Assembly: GCF_003633755.1 (NCBI RefSeq)
Contig: NZ_RBIL01000002.1
Coordinates: 1,426,001-1,490,000 of the forward strand
Length of the DNA stretch: 64,000 nucleotides
Source of the DNA: Solirubrobacter pauli
GTDB taxonomy: Bacteria > Actinomycetota > Thermoleophilia > Solirubrobacterales > Solirubrobacteraceae
Reading direction: 5' to 3'
The translations under genes were made by a program, and so were the position numbers. Below the pieces are notes generated by a model, which was given only the letters and a program-made list of their open reading frames with translations, did no database searches and had not been told where the DNA came from. Positions 39,584-47,620 of this stretch are shown here, one piece after another (positions within the stretch are counted from its first letter, which is position 1; each line of letters starts with the position of its first letter).

Positions 39584-41107
39584 GTGCGAAAGACCACCCT
39601 TGCGGTGCTCGCCGTCGCCATGCTGGGGGCCACAGCCCCGGCCACGGCGCACGCGGCAGACCCGGACACGACTGCGCTGAGAGACGGCGTCACGCGCGGC
39701 GAGATCCTGCGCTACGCGCAGCGCTTGCAGTCGATCGGCATGGCCAACGAGAACAACCGCCTGACCGCGTCAGCGGGCAACCTCGAGAGCATCGACTACG
39801 TCATCTCCGAGCTGCGCGAGCTCGGCTACAACCCGACGCTCACGCCCTACGCGAACACGGCCTCGCCGAACACGTGGGCCGAGCGCACCCCGCCCGTGCT
39901 GGAGCGGACCCTGGCGGACGGCACCACCAAGACCTACGTCAACGCCCTGAACCTGACGGGCGACTTCTCGCAGATGACCTGGGGCCACACCGGCGACATC
40001 ACCGCCCAGGTCATCCCGGCCGCGCGGATCACGGTCCCGCCGGTCGGCACGCAGGACGGCACCCGCGCCGGCTGCGCGATGAGCGACTTCCCGGCGGCCG
40101 TGAAGGACAACATCGCGCTGGTCCAGCGCGGCGGCTGCACGTTCCTGGAGAAGGCGATCAACGCCCGCGCGAACGGCGCCAAGGCCGTGTTCATCATGAA
40201 CGAGGGTCAGACGAACCGGACCGCGCCGGGCACGACGACCAACGGCACGACGTTCACGCGCGTCGTCGGCCAGACCTACCCGGGCCTGATGGCCGCGACG
40301 CTCTCGTACGCCACCGGCAAGGAGTTCTACGACGCCGCCCAGGCCGGCACGCCGCTGACGGTCCACTTCAAGACCGACAACGCCATCAACCAGCGGATCG
40401 ACTACGACATCATCGCCGAGACCACCACCGGTGACCCGAATCGCACCCTGATGGTCGGTGCCCACATCGACGGCGTCGCCGCCGGCCCGGGCATCAACGA
40501 CGACGGCTCCGGCACGGCGATGAACCTGACGATCGCCAGCCAGCTCAAGAAGCTCGGCATCCAGACCAAGTACCGGATCCGCTTCGGCTGGTTCTCGGGC
40601 GAGGAGCAGGGCCTGTACGGCTCCCAGTTCTACGCCAACCAGCTCAACACGCTCGAGACGAGCAAGTTCGCGGGCATGCTCGACTACGACATGATCGCCT
40701 CGACGAACTACATCCCGTTCGTCTACACCGACGGCGCGACCGTCCCGAGCGCCGAGACCATCCTCGGCGGCCTCCACATCGACTACCTCAAGCAGAAGTT
40801 CGGCATCGAGAGCACGCCGTACATCTTCGACAACCGCTCCGACTACGCCGGCTTCCGCACCCGCGGCATCCCGGCCACCGGCCTCTACACCGGTGCGGAG
40901 ACCGTCAAGACCGCGGATCACGTCGCCAAGTACGGCGGCCAGGTCGGCATCCAGGCCGACCCGTGCTACCACGAGTGGTGCGACACGATCTTCAACCTGA
41001 GCGAGTTCGGCATGGACAACTTCTCGGACGTGCTCGCGCACGCCGTGGGGTCGTTCGGCGGCATCGGCAACGACGCCATCGAGCTGCCGGTGCGCAGCGA
41101 CAACTAG
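39584..41107 (+). CDS. Secreted M28-family zinc aminopeptidase with PA domain
   Basis: A 507-residue exported peptidase. The signal peptide (VRKTTLAVLAVAMLGATAPA) supports the GTG start; the frame is open to 39488. Residues 150-250 form a protease-associated (PA) domain with Cys-rich AGCAMSDFPAAVKDNIALVQ and RGGCTFLEKAINARANGAKA. The M28 metal site is complete: His and Asp in GAHIDGVAAGPGINDDGSGT (about 294-306), Glu-Glu in FSGEEQGLYGS (about 338), Asp in MLDYDMIAS and His in CYHEWCDT. It resembles aminopeptidase S of Streptomyces. It releases N-terminal residues from peptides outside the cell and so supports peptide nutrition. Confidence 0.93.
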   Translation: MRKTTLAVLAVAMLGATAPATAHAADPDTTALRDGVTRGEILRYAQRLQSIGMANENNRLTASAGNLESIDYVISELRELGYNPTLTPYANTASPNTWAERTPPVLERTLADGTTKTYVNALNLTGDFSQMTWGHTGDITAQVIPAARITVPPVGTQDGTRAGCAMSDFPAAVKDNIALVQRGGCTFLEKAINARANGAKAVFIMNEGQTNRTAPGTTTNGTTFTRVVGQTYPGLMAATLSYATGKEFYDAAQAGTPLTVHFKTDNAINQRIDYDIIAETTTGDPNRTLMVGAHIDGVAAGPGINDDGSGTAMNLTIASQLKKLGIQTKYRIRFGWFSGEEQGLYGSQFYANQLNTLETSKFAGMLDYDMIASTNYIPFVYTDGATVPSAETILGGLHIDYLKQKFGIESTPYIFDNRSDYAGFRTRGIPATGLYTGAETVKTADHVAKYGGQVGIQADPCYHEWCDTIFNLSEFGMDNFSDVLAHAVGSFGGIGNDAIELPVRSDN

Positions 41108-41128
41108 CGGCGAACGGCTGCTGGTCGC

Positions 41129-42184
41129 TCAGGCGGCCAGCAGCCCGAGCTCGTCGGCCCGGCGCACCGCTTCGGCCCGGTTGCGGACGCCGAGCTTGCG
41201 GAAGATCGACGAGGCGTGCTGCTTGACCGTGTTGGGCGACAGGCCCAGCTGGCTGGCGATCACCGGGTTCGTCGCGCCCGCGGCGAACGCGAACAGGACG
41301 TCGCGCTCGCGCGGGGAGACCGAGCCGGTGTCGCCCTCGACGCGCTGCTCGATCGTGCCGTCCTCACGCAGGGCCAGGGTCGGGATCCCGGGCAGCCGCA
41401 GGTCGGGCGTGCCGGCGAGGACGAGCTGCGGGTCCAGGCGCTCGGCCATGGCGCGGGCGTCCTCGAGCGTGCGGGCGCCGGCGCAGGCCTCGACCCAGGG
41501 GCGGCCGTGCAGGGCGAGCAGCACGCCGGCGCGGCGGACGTCGATCGGGTCGGCGACCAGGACGCGCACGGGCTCGGCGGGTGGGGTGAACGGCTCGCGC
41601 CGGTCGGCGACGATCCCCAGGCGGCGGGCGGAGTGGACGGCGCCGGCGCGGTTGCGGGCGCCGAGCTTGTCGTAGATGCCGAGCATGTGGTGCTTGACGG
41701 TGCCCGGGGCGAGGAACATCTCGGCGCCGATCTCGGCGTTCGTCAGGCCCGCGCCGACGAGACGCAGGATCTCGCGCTCGCGCGGGGTGAAGCGGGTGCC
41801 GCCGGTGACGCCGGTGCGCGGCTCGGGCATCCCGCCGCGGGCGAGGGTCCGCACGGCGGCGAGCAGGTCGCGCGCCGGGAGGTCGCGCGAGATCACGCCG
41901 AAGGCGCCGGCGGACCGCGCGGTGCGCAGGGAGACGTCGTCCCAGCGGGAGGTGAGCAGCGCGGTGCGCGCACCGGTCGCAGCCACGCGCTCGCACATCG
42001 GCAAGCCGAGACCCACGTCGACCAGCGCCAGGTCGTAACCGCCCTGCGGCTCGTGGGCGAGCGTGCATCGCTCGATCCACGGCACGCGCGTCAGCAGCCA
42101 GCGCAACCCGTTGCCCAGCACCTCATGACCTTCGACCACCAGGACGCGCACGCAACGCGGCCTGGCCCCTTCCGCGACCAACAC
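41129..42184 (-). CDS. Tandem (receiver-LuxR)2 response-regulator-like protein
   Basis: A 351-residue protein that reads as two NarL-type regulators joined end to end. Unit 1: receiver (VRVLVVEGHEVLGNGLRWLL, LALVDVGLG with the phospho-Asp, and Arg in VISRD where Lys is usual), then a LuxR helix-turn-helix (FTPREREILRLVGAGLTNAE, residues about 130-190). Unit 2: a shortened receiver (VRVLVADPIDVRRAGVLLAL) in which LVLAGTP lacks the acceptor Asp, then a second LuxR domain (VSPRERDVLFAFAAGATNPV, about 288-350). The GTG at 42184 has AGGA 5 nt upstream. One chain therefore carries two DNA-binding domains. Its sensor kinase, if any, is not adjacent. Confidence 0.85.
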   Translation of the reverse strand: MLVAEGARPRCVRVLVVEGHEVLGNGLRWLLTRVPWIERCTLAHEPQGGYDLALVDVGLGLPMCERVAATGARTALLTSRWDDVSLRTARSAGAFGVISRDLPARDLLAAVRTLARGGMPEPRTGVTGGTRFTPREREILRLVGAGLTNAEIGAEMFLAPGTVKHHMLGIYDKLGARNRAGAVHSARRLGIVADRREPFTPPAEPVRVLVADPIDVRRAGVLLALHGRPWVEACAGARTLEDARAMAERLDPQLVLAGTPDLRLPGIPTLALREDGTIEQRVEGDTGSVSPRERDVLFAFAAGATNPVIASQLGLSPNTVKQHASSIFRKLGVRNRAEAVRRADELGLLAA

Positions 42185-42241
42185 AGCGGCATTCCTAACC
42201 CCTCAGCGGCGCCAGGCCAAGCGAGAAGGTGCGGAGACCTC

Positions 42242-42487
42242 TCAACGCGCCACCACGCCGAGGACGTCGACCGCGCCTTCCAAGCGGCCTCGGAGCAGGT
42301 TCAGGTGCCGTTCGTCGGCACTGACCGCGAGCTCGATCCGGTCGGCCGCGTAGGTCATCGCGAGCACCCGCGCGCCGCGCCGCTGGCAGATGCCGAGCAC
42401 GCGCAGCAGCACGCCGGGGTTGTCGAGCACCTGGACCGAGAGCCGGGTGACGGACGAGGGGGCGACGCCGGGGGGAAGGAGCAGCAT
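42242..42487 (-). CDS. Stand-alone ACT-domain protein
   Basis: An 81-residue protein consisting of one ACT-like domain: TRLSVQVLDNPGVLLRVLGI, then QRRGARVLAMTY, RIELAVSADERHLNLLRGRL and a closing VDVLGVVAR. Such domains bind amino acids and occur as the small regulatory subunit of acetolactate synthase (IlvN-like) or as free regulators. No partner enzyme is adjacent. It lies 57 nt upstream of the tandem LuxR gene on the same strand, so co-transcription is likely. The start is preceded by AAAGG within the loop of the stem at 42488-42510. Confidence 0.75.
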   Translation of the reverse strand: MLLLPPGVAPSSVTRLSVQVLDNPGVLLRVLGICQRRGARVLAMTYAADRIELAVSADERHLNLLRGRLEGAVDVLGVVAR

Positions 42488-42510
42488 GGGGAACGACCTT
42501 TCTGTTCCCC
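42488..42510 (-). promoter_or_regulatory. Stem with the ACT-gene ribosome binding site in its loop
   Basis: GGGGAAC (42488-42494) and GTTCCCC (42504-42510) are exact complements around a 9-nt loop that holds AGAAAGG on the sense strand, directly before the ATG. A related 16-nt dyad, CGTTCC-CCAA-GGAACG, lies at 42539-42554. The GGGGAAC motif thus appears twice upstream of this gene and may be a protein site. Confidence 0.45.
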
Positions 42511-42538
42511 GAGAATGCGCGCCCGCCGATTCGCCAGA

Positions 42539-42554
42539 CGTTCCCCAAGGAACG
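42539..42554. promoter_or_regulatory. Palindrome upstream of the ACT gene
   Basis: CGTTCC-CCAA-GGAACG is a perfect 6-bp inverted repeat. It shares the GTTCCCC half-site with the stem at 42488-42510, suggesting a repeated operator or a second RNA hairpin. Confidence 0.35.
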
Positions 42555-42558
42555 ACAA

Positions 42559-42586
42559 AGGCCCGCGGTATGACGGCCGCGGGCCT
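42559..42586 (-). terminator. Intrinsic terminator after the second chemoreceptor gene
   Basis: AGGCCCGCGG and CCGCGGGCCT (42559-42568 and 42577-42586) form a perfect 10-bp GC-rich stem with an 8-nt loop. On the minus strand it is followed by TTTGTC, a short U-run. It lies 76 nt after the chemoreceptor stop and ends 72 nt before the ACT gene, so it probably ends the chemoreceptor message; it could also attenuate readthrough into the ACT gene. Confidence 0.6.
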
Positions 42587-42614
42587 AGCGAATAATGGCG
42601 ATGATGCAGGGGAA

Positions 42615-42645
42615 GCCGTTCGTCACGCGAGGTGTGGCGAACGGC
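42615..42645 (-). terminator. 12-bp hairpin just after the chemoreceptor stop codon
   Basis: GCCGTTCGTCAC (42615-42626) pairs with GTGGCGAACGGC (42634-42645) with one G-U, loop of 7 nt. It starts 17 nt after the chemoreceptor stop and precedes the stronger terminator at 42559-42586, so it may protect or punctuate the 3' end. Confidence 0.4.
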
Positions 42646-42661
42646 TCCATTCCGAGTAAGG

Positions 42662-44512
42662 CTACACGGTCAGCCGGAAGCGGCCAACCAGGCTGTTGAG
42701 CGTCTCAGCCGTGGCGGCGAGCGTCTGGGCCGACGCGGCGATCTCCTCCGTGGACGCGCTGGTCTGCTGCGTGGACGCGGAGACCTGCTCGGCCGACGCC
42801 GACGACTGCTCGGCGACCGCGGCGACCTCGGCGATGTCCTGCTCGGCACGCTGCGCGTCGGCGGAGATCTGGTGGACGGCGGTGGCGATCTCGCCGACGC
42901 GGCCCGTGACGTCCTCGACGGCCCGGCCGATCGCCTCGAACGCCTCACGCGTCTGCTCGACCGTCGCGACGCCGTCCGCCGTGCGGCGGCCGCCCTCGGC
43001 GACGACGCCGACGACGTTCTGCGTCTCGTGCTGGATCTCACCGATCAGCGACGAGATCTGGCCCGCGGCCTCCTGGGACTCCTCGGCGAGCTTGCGGACC
43101 TCCTCGGCGACGACCGCGAAGCCCTTGCCCTGCTCACCGGCGCGGGCGGCCTCGATCGCGGCGTTGAGCGCGAGCAGGTTCGTCTGCTCGGCCAGGGCGG
43201 TGATCGTGGTCACGATGCCGCCGATCTGCGCGGACTTGCCGGCCAGATCCTCCATCGCGGTGCCGACGTTGGCGGAGGACTCGGCGACCTGCCGGATGGC
43301 GTCCGTGGCCTGCGCGGCGGCGGCGACGCCCTGCTCGGCGACCGCGCGGGCCTCCTTGGCGGCTTCGGCCGTGGCCGTCGCGGTGTCGGCGCTCGCGGTG
43401 GCGGCGCGAGCGGCCTCCTGCACGGCCTCGCGGGTGGACTCGACCATCCGCACCTGGCGCTCGGCGCCCGAGGCGACGTCGGTCACGGCCGAGGCGATCT
43501 CGCCCACGGCGCGGCCGGCCTCGTCGGACGTGGCGGCCATCTCCTGCGAGGCGGAGGCGACCGTGCCGGCGCCCGCGGCGACCTCCGCGATGACCTCGCC
43601 GAGCTGCCCGCGCATGGCCTCGTAGCCGGCGATCGAGTGCTGCGCCTTGGCGAGCATCCCGTTGAAGGTGGTGGAGAGGCGGCCGAGCTCGTCCGTGGAC
43701 GTGACGTCGATCGGGGTGGTGACCGGTGTGATCGGGAACGTGAGGTCGCCCTCCGACATGCGGTCCATGGCGGTCGCGAGGTCGCTCAGGCAGTTGTCGT
43801 TGAGGCTCGTGAGGCGGCAGTCGAGCGCACGGACCGGCCGGGTGACCGAGCGCGTGACCCACACGGCCAGCCCGATCGCGGCCAGGACGGCGAGGATCGC
43901 GATGATCAGGATCAGGCGCTTGCCGGAGGCGTCCGCGGCGTGCGCGGCGCTCATGCCCTGCTCGGCGAACGTGTTGGTCGCGGCGTCCAGGCCCTCGGCG
44001 GCGGCCTCGAGCTCGCTGTCGAGCTTGAGGATCGTCTGCTCGAACGTCGTGCGGGAGCCGGTGCGCTCCTCGACGTCGGCGACGGTCTCCGCGCGCGAGT
44101 CCTCCAGCGCGGCCTTCTGCGCCTCGAGCATCTCGGAGCGCACGGCGACGAACGTGTTCAGCTCATCCTCGGCGGGCGTGCCCTCGAAGAGCTTCGCGAC
44201 GGCGGCGCCGTCCTGCTTGCTCGCGGCCCAGTTGGCCTCGATCTCCTTCACGATCTCGTCCTGCGCGGCGAGGTCGCCGTCGCGCACGTACAGGTGCTGC
44301 GAGATCAGGGACACGTTGTCCTTGGCCCGCTCCTGCATGCCGCCCAGCAGCTGGGCCGCCTCGATGTGGCGCTCGCCGAGCTCGTCGGTCTCGGCGCGCA
44401 GGTTGTCCATGGAGTTGATGCCCGCGAAGGCGACGATCGCCAACGCCAGGCACAGGACGCCGAAGGCGCCACCCAGGCGCGCGGCGAGTGGCAGGTTGCG
44501 GATCGCGGTCAT
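42662..44512 (-). CDS. Methyl-accepting chemotaxis protein
   Basis: A 616-residue chemoreceptor. A membrane segment at about 10-30 is followed by a four-helix-bundle sensor (about 31-190) and a second membrane segment (about 197-218). A modified HAMP follows, with an insert after RPVRALD ([20 protein letters not shown], then [12 protein letters not shown]), as in some other actinobacterial receptors. The signalling domain runs to the C-terminus, with the intact tip [18 protein letters not shown] and [18 protein letters not shown]. The ATG at 44512 begins [15 protein letters not shown]. It differs from the receptor at 2,347 in the HAMP region but shares the signalling tip, so both probably feed one chemotaxis pathway. 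Confidence 0.95.
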   Translation of the reverse strand: MTAIRNLPLAARLGGAFGVLCLALAIVAFAGINSMDNLRAETDELGERHIEAAQLLGGMQERAKDNVSLISQHLYVRDGDLAAQDEIVKEIEANWAASKQDGAAVAKLFEGTPAEDELNTFVAVRSEMLEAQKAALEDSRAETVADVEERTGSRTTFEQTILKLDSELEAAAEGLDAATNTFAEQGMSAAHAADASGKRLILIIAILAVLAAIGLAVWVTRSVTRPVRALDCRLTSLNDNCLSDLATAMDRMSEGDLTFPITPVTTPIDVTSTDELGRLSTTFNGMLAKAQHSIAGYEAMRGQLGEVIAEVAAGAGTVASASQEMAATSDEAGRAVGEIASAVTDVASGAERQVRMVESTREAVQEAARAATASADTATATAEAAKEARAVAEQGVAAAAQATDAIRQVAESSANVGTAMEDLAGKSAQIGGIVTTITALAEQTNLLALNAAIEAARAGEQGKGFAVVAEEVRKLAEESQEAAGQISSLIGEIQHETQNVVGVVAEGGRRTADGVATVEQTREAFEAIGRAVEDVTGRVGEIATAVHQISADAQRAEQDIAEVAAVAEQSSASAEQVSASTQQTSASTEEIAASAQTLAATAETLNSLVGRFRLTV

Positions 44513-44584
44513 ACGAATTGGTTCGGCCGCGAACGAACACTCATAAAGGCGGCGTGAGGTTTCGCTGACCTTTGAGAGGTTTGT

Positions 44585-45964
44585 CTACCCCGGGGCGAGC
44601 GGCAGGCTCAGGACGGCCTGCCAGGTGAGCGCGTCCGTGGTGCCGGTCACCGGCAGTCCGCGGGCGGTCTGGAACGCGCGCAGCGCGATGTCGGTGGCCA
44701 CATCGAAGGTGCTCGTGGGGGCGACCGACGGATCAGCGGACTGCAGGTGGCGCTGCAGCCACAGCACCTGGTCGCCCTTGTTGCCCTTGGCGAGCGTCGG
44801 CCAGCCGGGATCGGTCGGCGGGAGCGCGAGGCCGCCGACGGGCTGCGCGAGCGCCGCCCAGCCGGGCTCGGTCGTCGCCTGCCAGGACCACCAGGACAGG
44901 CCGGCGGCGCCGTACGCGGCCCACAGCGCGCGGAAGCGGGCGATGTCCTCCGGCGGGACGCTGCCGTACGTCTGCCCGATCGGCGCGATCGGGGTGCCGT
45001 AGATCCGGTTGTGGGCGAGCGTGCGGCCCGAGACCGCGTCGACCGTCCCGCCGATGTCCTTCCAGTACACCTGGGGCAGGTTCGCGTTGGCGGCGCCCGG
45101 GGCGAGGAACACCGAGTACGGGATCCGGCTGTGGTAGTCCACGTACGGGAAGCTGGTGAAGCCGATCGGGTACGCGGGGCCGACGGCCGCCCGGAGCGCG
45201 CCCATGTACTGCGCGGCCTGCGCGTACTTGTTCTCGTAGGCGCCCTCGGCGTCCACGACCAGGCAATCGGCGCCGTCGGCGACCGCGTCGGCCCCGAGGG
45301 TGGCCTCGCCGACCGGGTCGTTGCCGTAGACGAACTGCCACGCGCACACGCGCAGGCCCTGCGCCTTCAGCCCCGCGACGAGCTCGGGCGAGAACTGCGC
45401 CCAGCGGCTGCCGGCGCCGTCGGAGCTCTTGACGAAGACGGTGGAGATGGCGGCGGCGCGGGCGCGCGCGACGATCGACGCGAGGTCGCCGCCGTCGGAG
45501 CGGTTGAGCTCCCAGATCCACATGCCGTTGCCACGGAAGGCCTCCGGCAGCGCGCCCGGCTGCGGCGCGGGCGTGGGGGCGACGCGGGGCGGCGCGGTGA
45601 CGGTGATCTTGATCGCGTTCGAGCGGCGGCCGGCGCGGTCGGACACGGTCACGCTCACGCTTCCGGCGCGCGTGCCGGCGGGCACGCGGGCGACGTAGCC
45701 GACCCGCGTGCGGTCGAGCTTGGTGGCGAGCGCACCACCGGTCCAGCGGAACGAGACGCGCATGCCCTTGACGACGCGCTTGCCGCTGAGCTGCAACTGC
45801 TTGCCCACGACCACCTTGATGCCGGCCTTGCACGTCGCGGACGTGGCCGGGACGCAGCGGATCCGCGTCAGCTCGGGCGCCTTCTTGCGCGCTGCATCGG
45901 CGTTGGCGGGAACCAGGAGTCCGGCCACGCAGGCCGTAAGAGACAGCACGCAACGTCCTCTCAT
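44585..45964 (-). CDS. Secreted protein with TIM-barrel-like domain and peptidoglycan-binding domain
   Basis: A 459-residue exported protein. The signal peptide (MRGRCVLSLTACVAGLLVPA) fixes the ATG at 45964; upstream GTG and TTG codons are less likely. Residues 30-130 form a beta domain. Residues 145-375 look like a glycosidase-type barrel (GMWIWELNRSDGGDLASIVA, ADCLVVDAEGAYENKYAQAA), with DAEG where GH25-like enzymes hold acidic residues. Residues 390-459 are a PG_binding_1 repeat (LAKGNKGDQVLWLQRHLQSA ... ALRAFQTARGLPVTG). It probably acts on or holds to the cell wall. It is divergent from a LytR-CpsA-Psr gene. Confidence 0.8.
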   Translation of the reverse strand: MRGRCVLSLTACVAGLLVPANADAARKKAPELTRIRCVPATSATCKAGIKVVVGKQLQLSGKRVVKGMRVSFRWTGGALATKLDRTRVGYVARVPAGTRAGSVSVTVSDRAGRRSNAIKITVTAPPRVAPTPAPQPGALPEAFRGNGMWIWELNRSDGGDLASIVARARAAAISTVFVKSSDGAGSRWAQFSPELVAGLKAQGLRVCAWQFVYGNDPVGEATLGADAVADGADCLVVDAEGAYENKYAQAAQYMGALRAAVGPAYPIGFTSFPYVDYHSRIPYSVFLAPGAANANLPQVYWKDIGGTVDAVSGRTLAHNRIYGTPIAPIGQTYGSVPPEDIARFRALWAAYGAAGLSWWSWQATTEPGWAALAQPVGGLALPPTDPGWPTLAKGNKGDQVLWLQRHLQSADPSVAPTSTFDVATDIALRAFQTARGLPVTGTTDALTWQAVLSLPLAPG

Positions 45965-45990
45965 CACCCGGGACAAACCGAAGTGAACGT

Positions 45991-46001
45991 CGGAAGTTCC
46001 G
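45991..46001. promoter_or_regulatory. Palindrome between divergent cell-wall genes
   Basis: CGGAAGTTCCG is a perfect inverted repeat midway between the two divergent starts (26 nt from each), an operator candidate that could couple both wall genes. TACGCT at 46012-46017 would serve as a -10 box for the rightward gene, placing its mRNA start almost at the ATG. Confidence 0.4.
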
Positions 46002-46026
46002 GTGCGGTGGTTACGCTTTCCGACTC

Positions 46027-47583
46027 ATGCGCCGGCGTTACAGGAACGAGGAGCGCCCGCCGCGCGTGGGCGCGGCCGTGCTGGCCAAGGCGTTCATCGG
46101 CGTGTTCCTCGTGTTCCTGTCGACCGGTGCGGGGGTGGCGATCGCGGGCTACCTGATGATCGCTCCGCCGGAGATCGAAGGAGGCGCCGAGGCGCCGCCC
46201 GATATCCCGATCCCGGAGCCGGATCTCCCGGAGCCGGTCGAGCCCGGTGGGCCGCGCACGCTGCTCGTGCTCGGCTCGGACCGTCGCGCCAAGACGTCCA
46301 AGGACGCGCAGCTCGGCCAGCGCGAGAACCCGCACTCGGACACGATCGTGCTCGTGCGGCTGGACCCGAAGCGCCACCGCGTCGCGGTGCTGTCGCTGCC
46401 CCGCGACCTCGCGGTGACGATCCCGGGCTACGCCGACAACACGAAGATCAACCAGGCTTACGACGAGGGCGGCGCCGCGCTGACGCTCAAGACGGTCCGC
46501 CACTTCTTCGAGAGCGCGACCGGCGAGAAGTTCAACATCAACGGCGTCATCGACGTCAACTTCAACGGCTTCCAGCGCGCCGTCAACGAGGTCGGCGGCG
46601 TGTACGTCGACGTCGACCGCAAGTACTACAACCCCGAGGGCACGGGCTACGCGTCGATCGACATCCAGGCCGGCTACCAGCGGCTCGTCGGCTCGGACGC
46701 CCTGGACTACGTGCGCTATCGCCACACGGACTCCGACCTGTTCCGTGGCGCCCGCCAGCAGGACTTCCTGCGCCAGGCGTCCGCGCAGAAGAGCGTCGCC
46801 GAGATGAAGTCGGTCGGTGAGGCCACCGAGCTGCTCGGGATCATGCGCCAGTACCTGAGCTTCGACAAGCGGTTCCTGAGCCGCCGGAACCTCGCGGGCA
46901 TGCTCAAGACCGCGGTGAGCCTCGCGATGAACGACACCGTGGTCAACCAGGTCCAGCTGACGGGGATCATGGAGTCCGAGGACCCGCAGGCCGACACCCG
47001 CCTGTACCTGTCCAACGCCAGCATCACGAAGGCCTACGACTCGTTCATGACCGGCGAGGGCGGCGCGAAGAACCCCACGCGCAAGACCGAGCCGACGGCC
47101 GAGTCCAAGAAGAAGAAGGGCAAGGCGTCCACCGTCAGCGGGCTCGTCGACGCCAAGCGGATCGGCGAGGACCTGGCGGTCGTCGCGGCACCGCGCCTGA
47201 AGAAGCTGCCGTTCTACTTCCCGGGCAAGGTCACGGGCCGCACGCAGTACGTCAACGAGACGCCGCGGATCTACTCCCTGCGCGACGAGGACGGCAACCT
47301 GCAGCGGGCCTACCGGATCGTCGCCTCGATCGGGGAGTCGGGCGAGTACTGGGGCGTCCAGGGCATGACCTGGCGCAACCCGCCGATCGTCGCCAGCCCG
47401 GACCGGATCCGCAAGACGGCGAGCGGTCGCGACCTGATGCTCTTCTACGACGGGCGCAAGATCCGCATGGTCGCGTGGAAGACCCCGCGCGCCCTGTACT
47501 GGGTGTCGAACACGATCGGCCGCAAGATCTCGAACGCGCGCATGATCGAGATCGCCGCTTCCCTGCGGCGTTTGAAGCAGTAG
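46027..47583 (+). CDS. LytR-CpsA-Psr (LCP) family cell-wall glycopolymer ligase
   Basis: A 518-residue protein. A basic N-terminus and one membrane segment (about 18-42) place the rest outside the cell. The LCP domain spans about 78-240: LLVLGSDRR, HSDTIVLVRLDPKRHRVAVL (Asp near 103), SLPRDLAVTIPGYADNTKIN (Arg), NEVGGVYVDVDRKYYNPEG and LDYVRYRHTDSDLFRGARQQ. These Asp and Arg residues bind the polyprenyl pyrophosphate in the family, which attaches teichoic acids or other glycopolymers to peptidoglycan. A basic linker (about 350-370) and a second beta-rich domain follow. ATG 46027 is the first Met. Confidence 0.93.
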   Translation: MRRRYRNEERPPRVGAAVLAKAFIGVFLVFLSTGAGVAIAGYLMIAPPEIEGGAEAPPDIPIPEPDLPEPVEPGGPRTLLVLGSDRRAKTSKDAQLGQRENPHSDTIVLVRLDPKRHRVAVLSLPRDLAVTIPGYADNTKINQAYDEGGAALTLKTVRHFFESATGEKFNINGVIDVNFNGFQRAVNEVGGVYVDVDRKYYNPEGTGYASIDIQAGYQRLVGSDALDYVRYRHTDSDLFRGARQQDFLRQASAQKSVAEMKSVGEATELLGIMRQYLSFDKRFLSRRNLAGMLKTAVSLAMNDTVVNQVQLTGIMESEDPQADTRLYLSNASITKAYDSFMTGEGGAKNPTRKTEPTAESKKKKGKASTVSGLVDAKRIGEDLAVVAAPRLKKLPFYFPGKVTGRTQYVNETPRIYSLRDEDGNLQRAYRIVASIGESGEYWGVQGMTWRNPPIVASPDRIRKTASGRDLMLFYDGRKIRMVAWKTPRALYWVSNTIGRKISNARMIEIAASLRRLKQ

Positions 47584-47620
47584 CGCAACCTCGACGCATT
47601 CCTCGGGTTGGGAGACCTTG

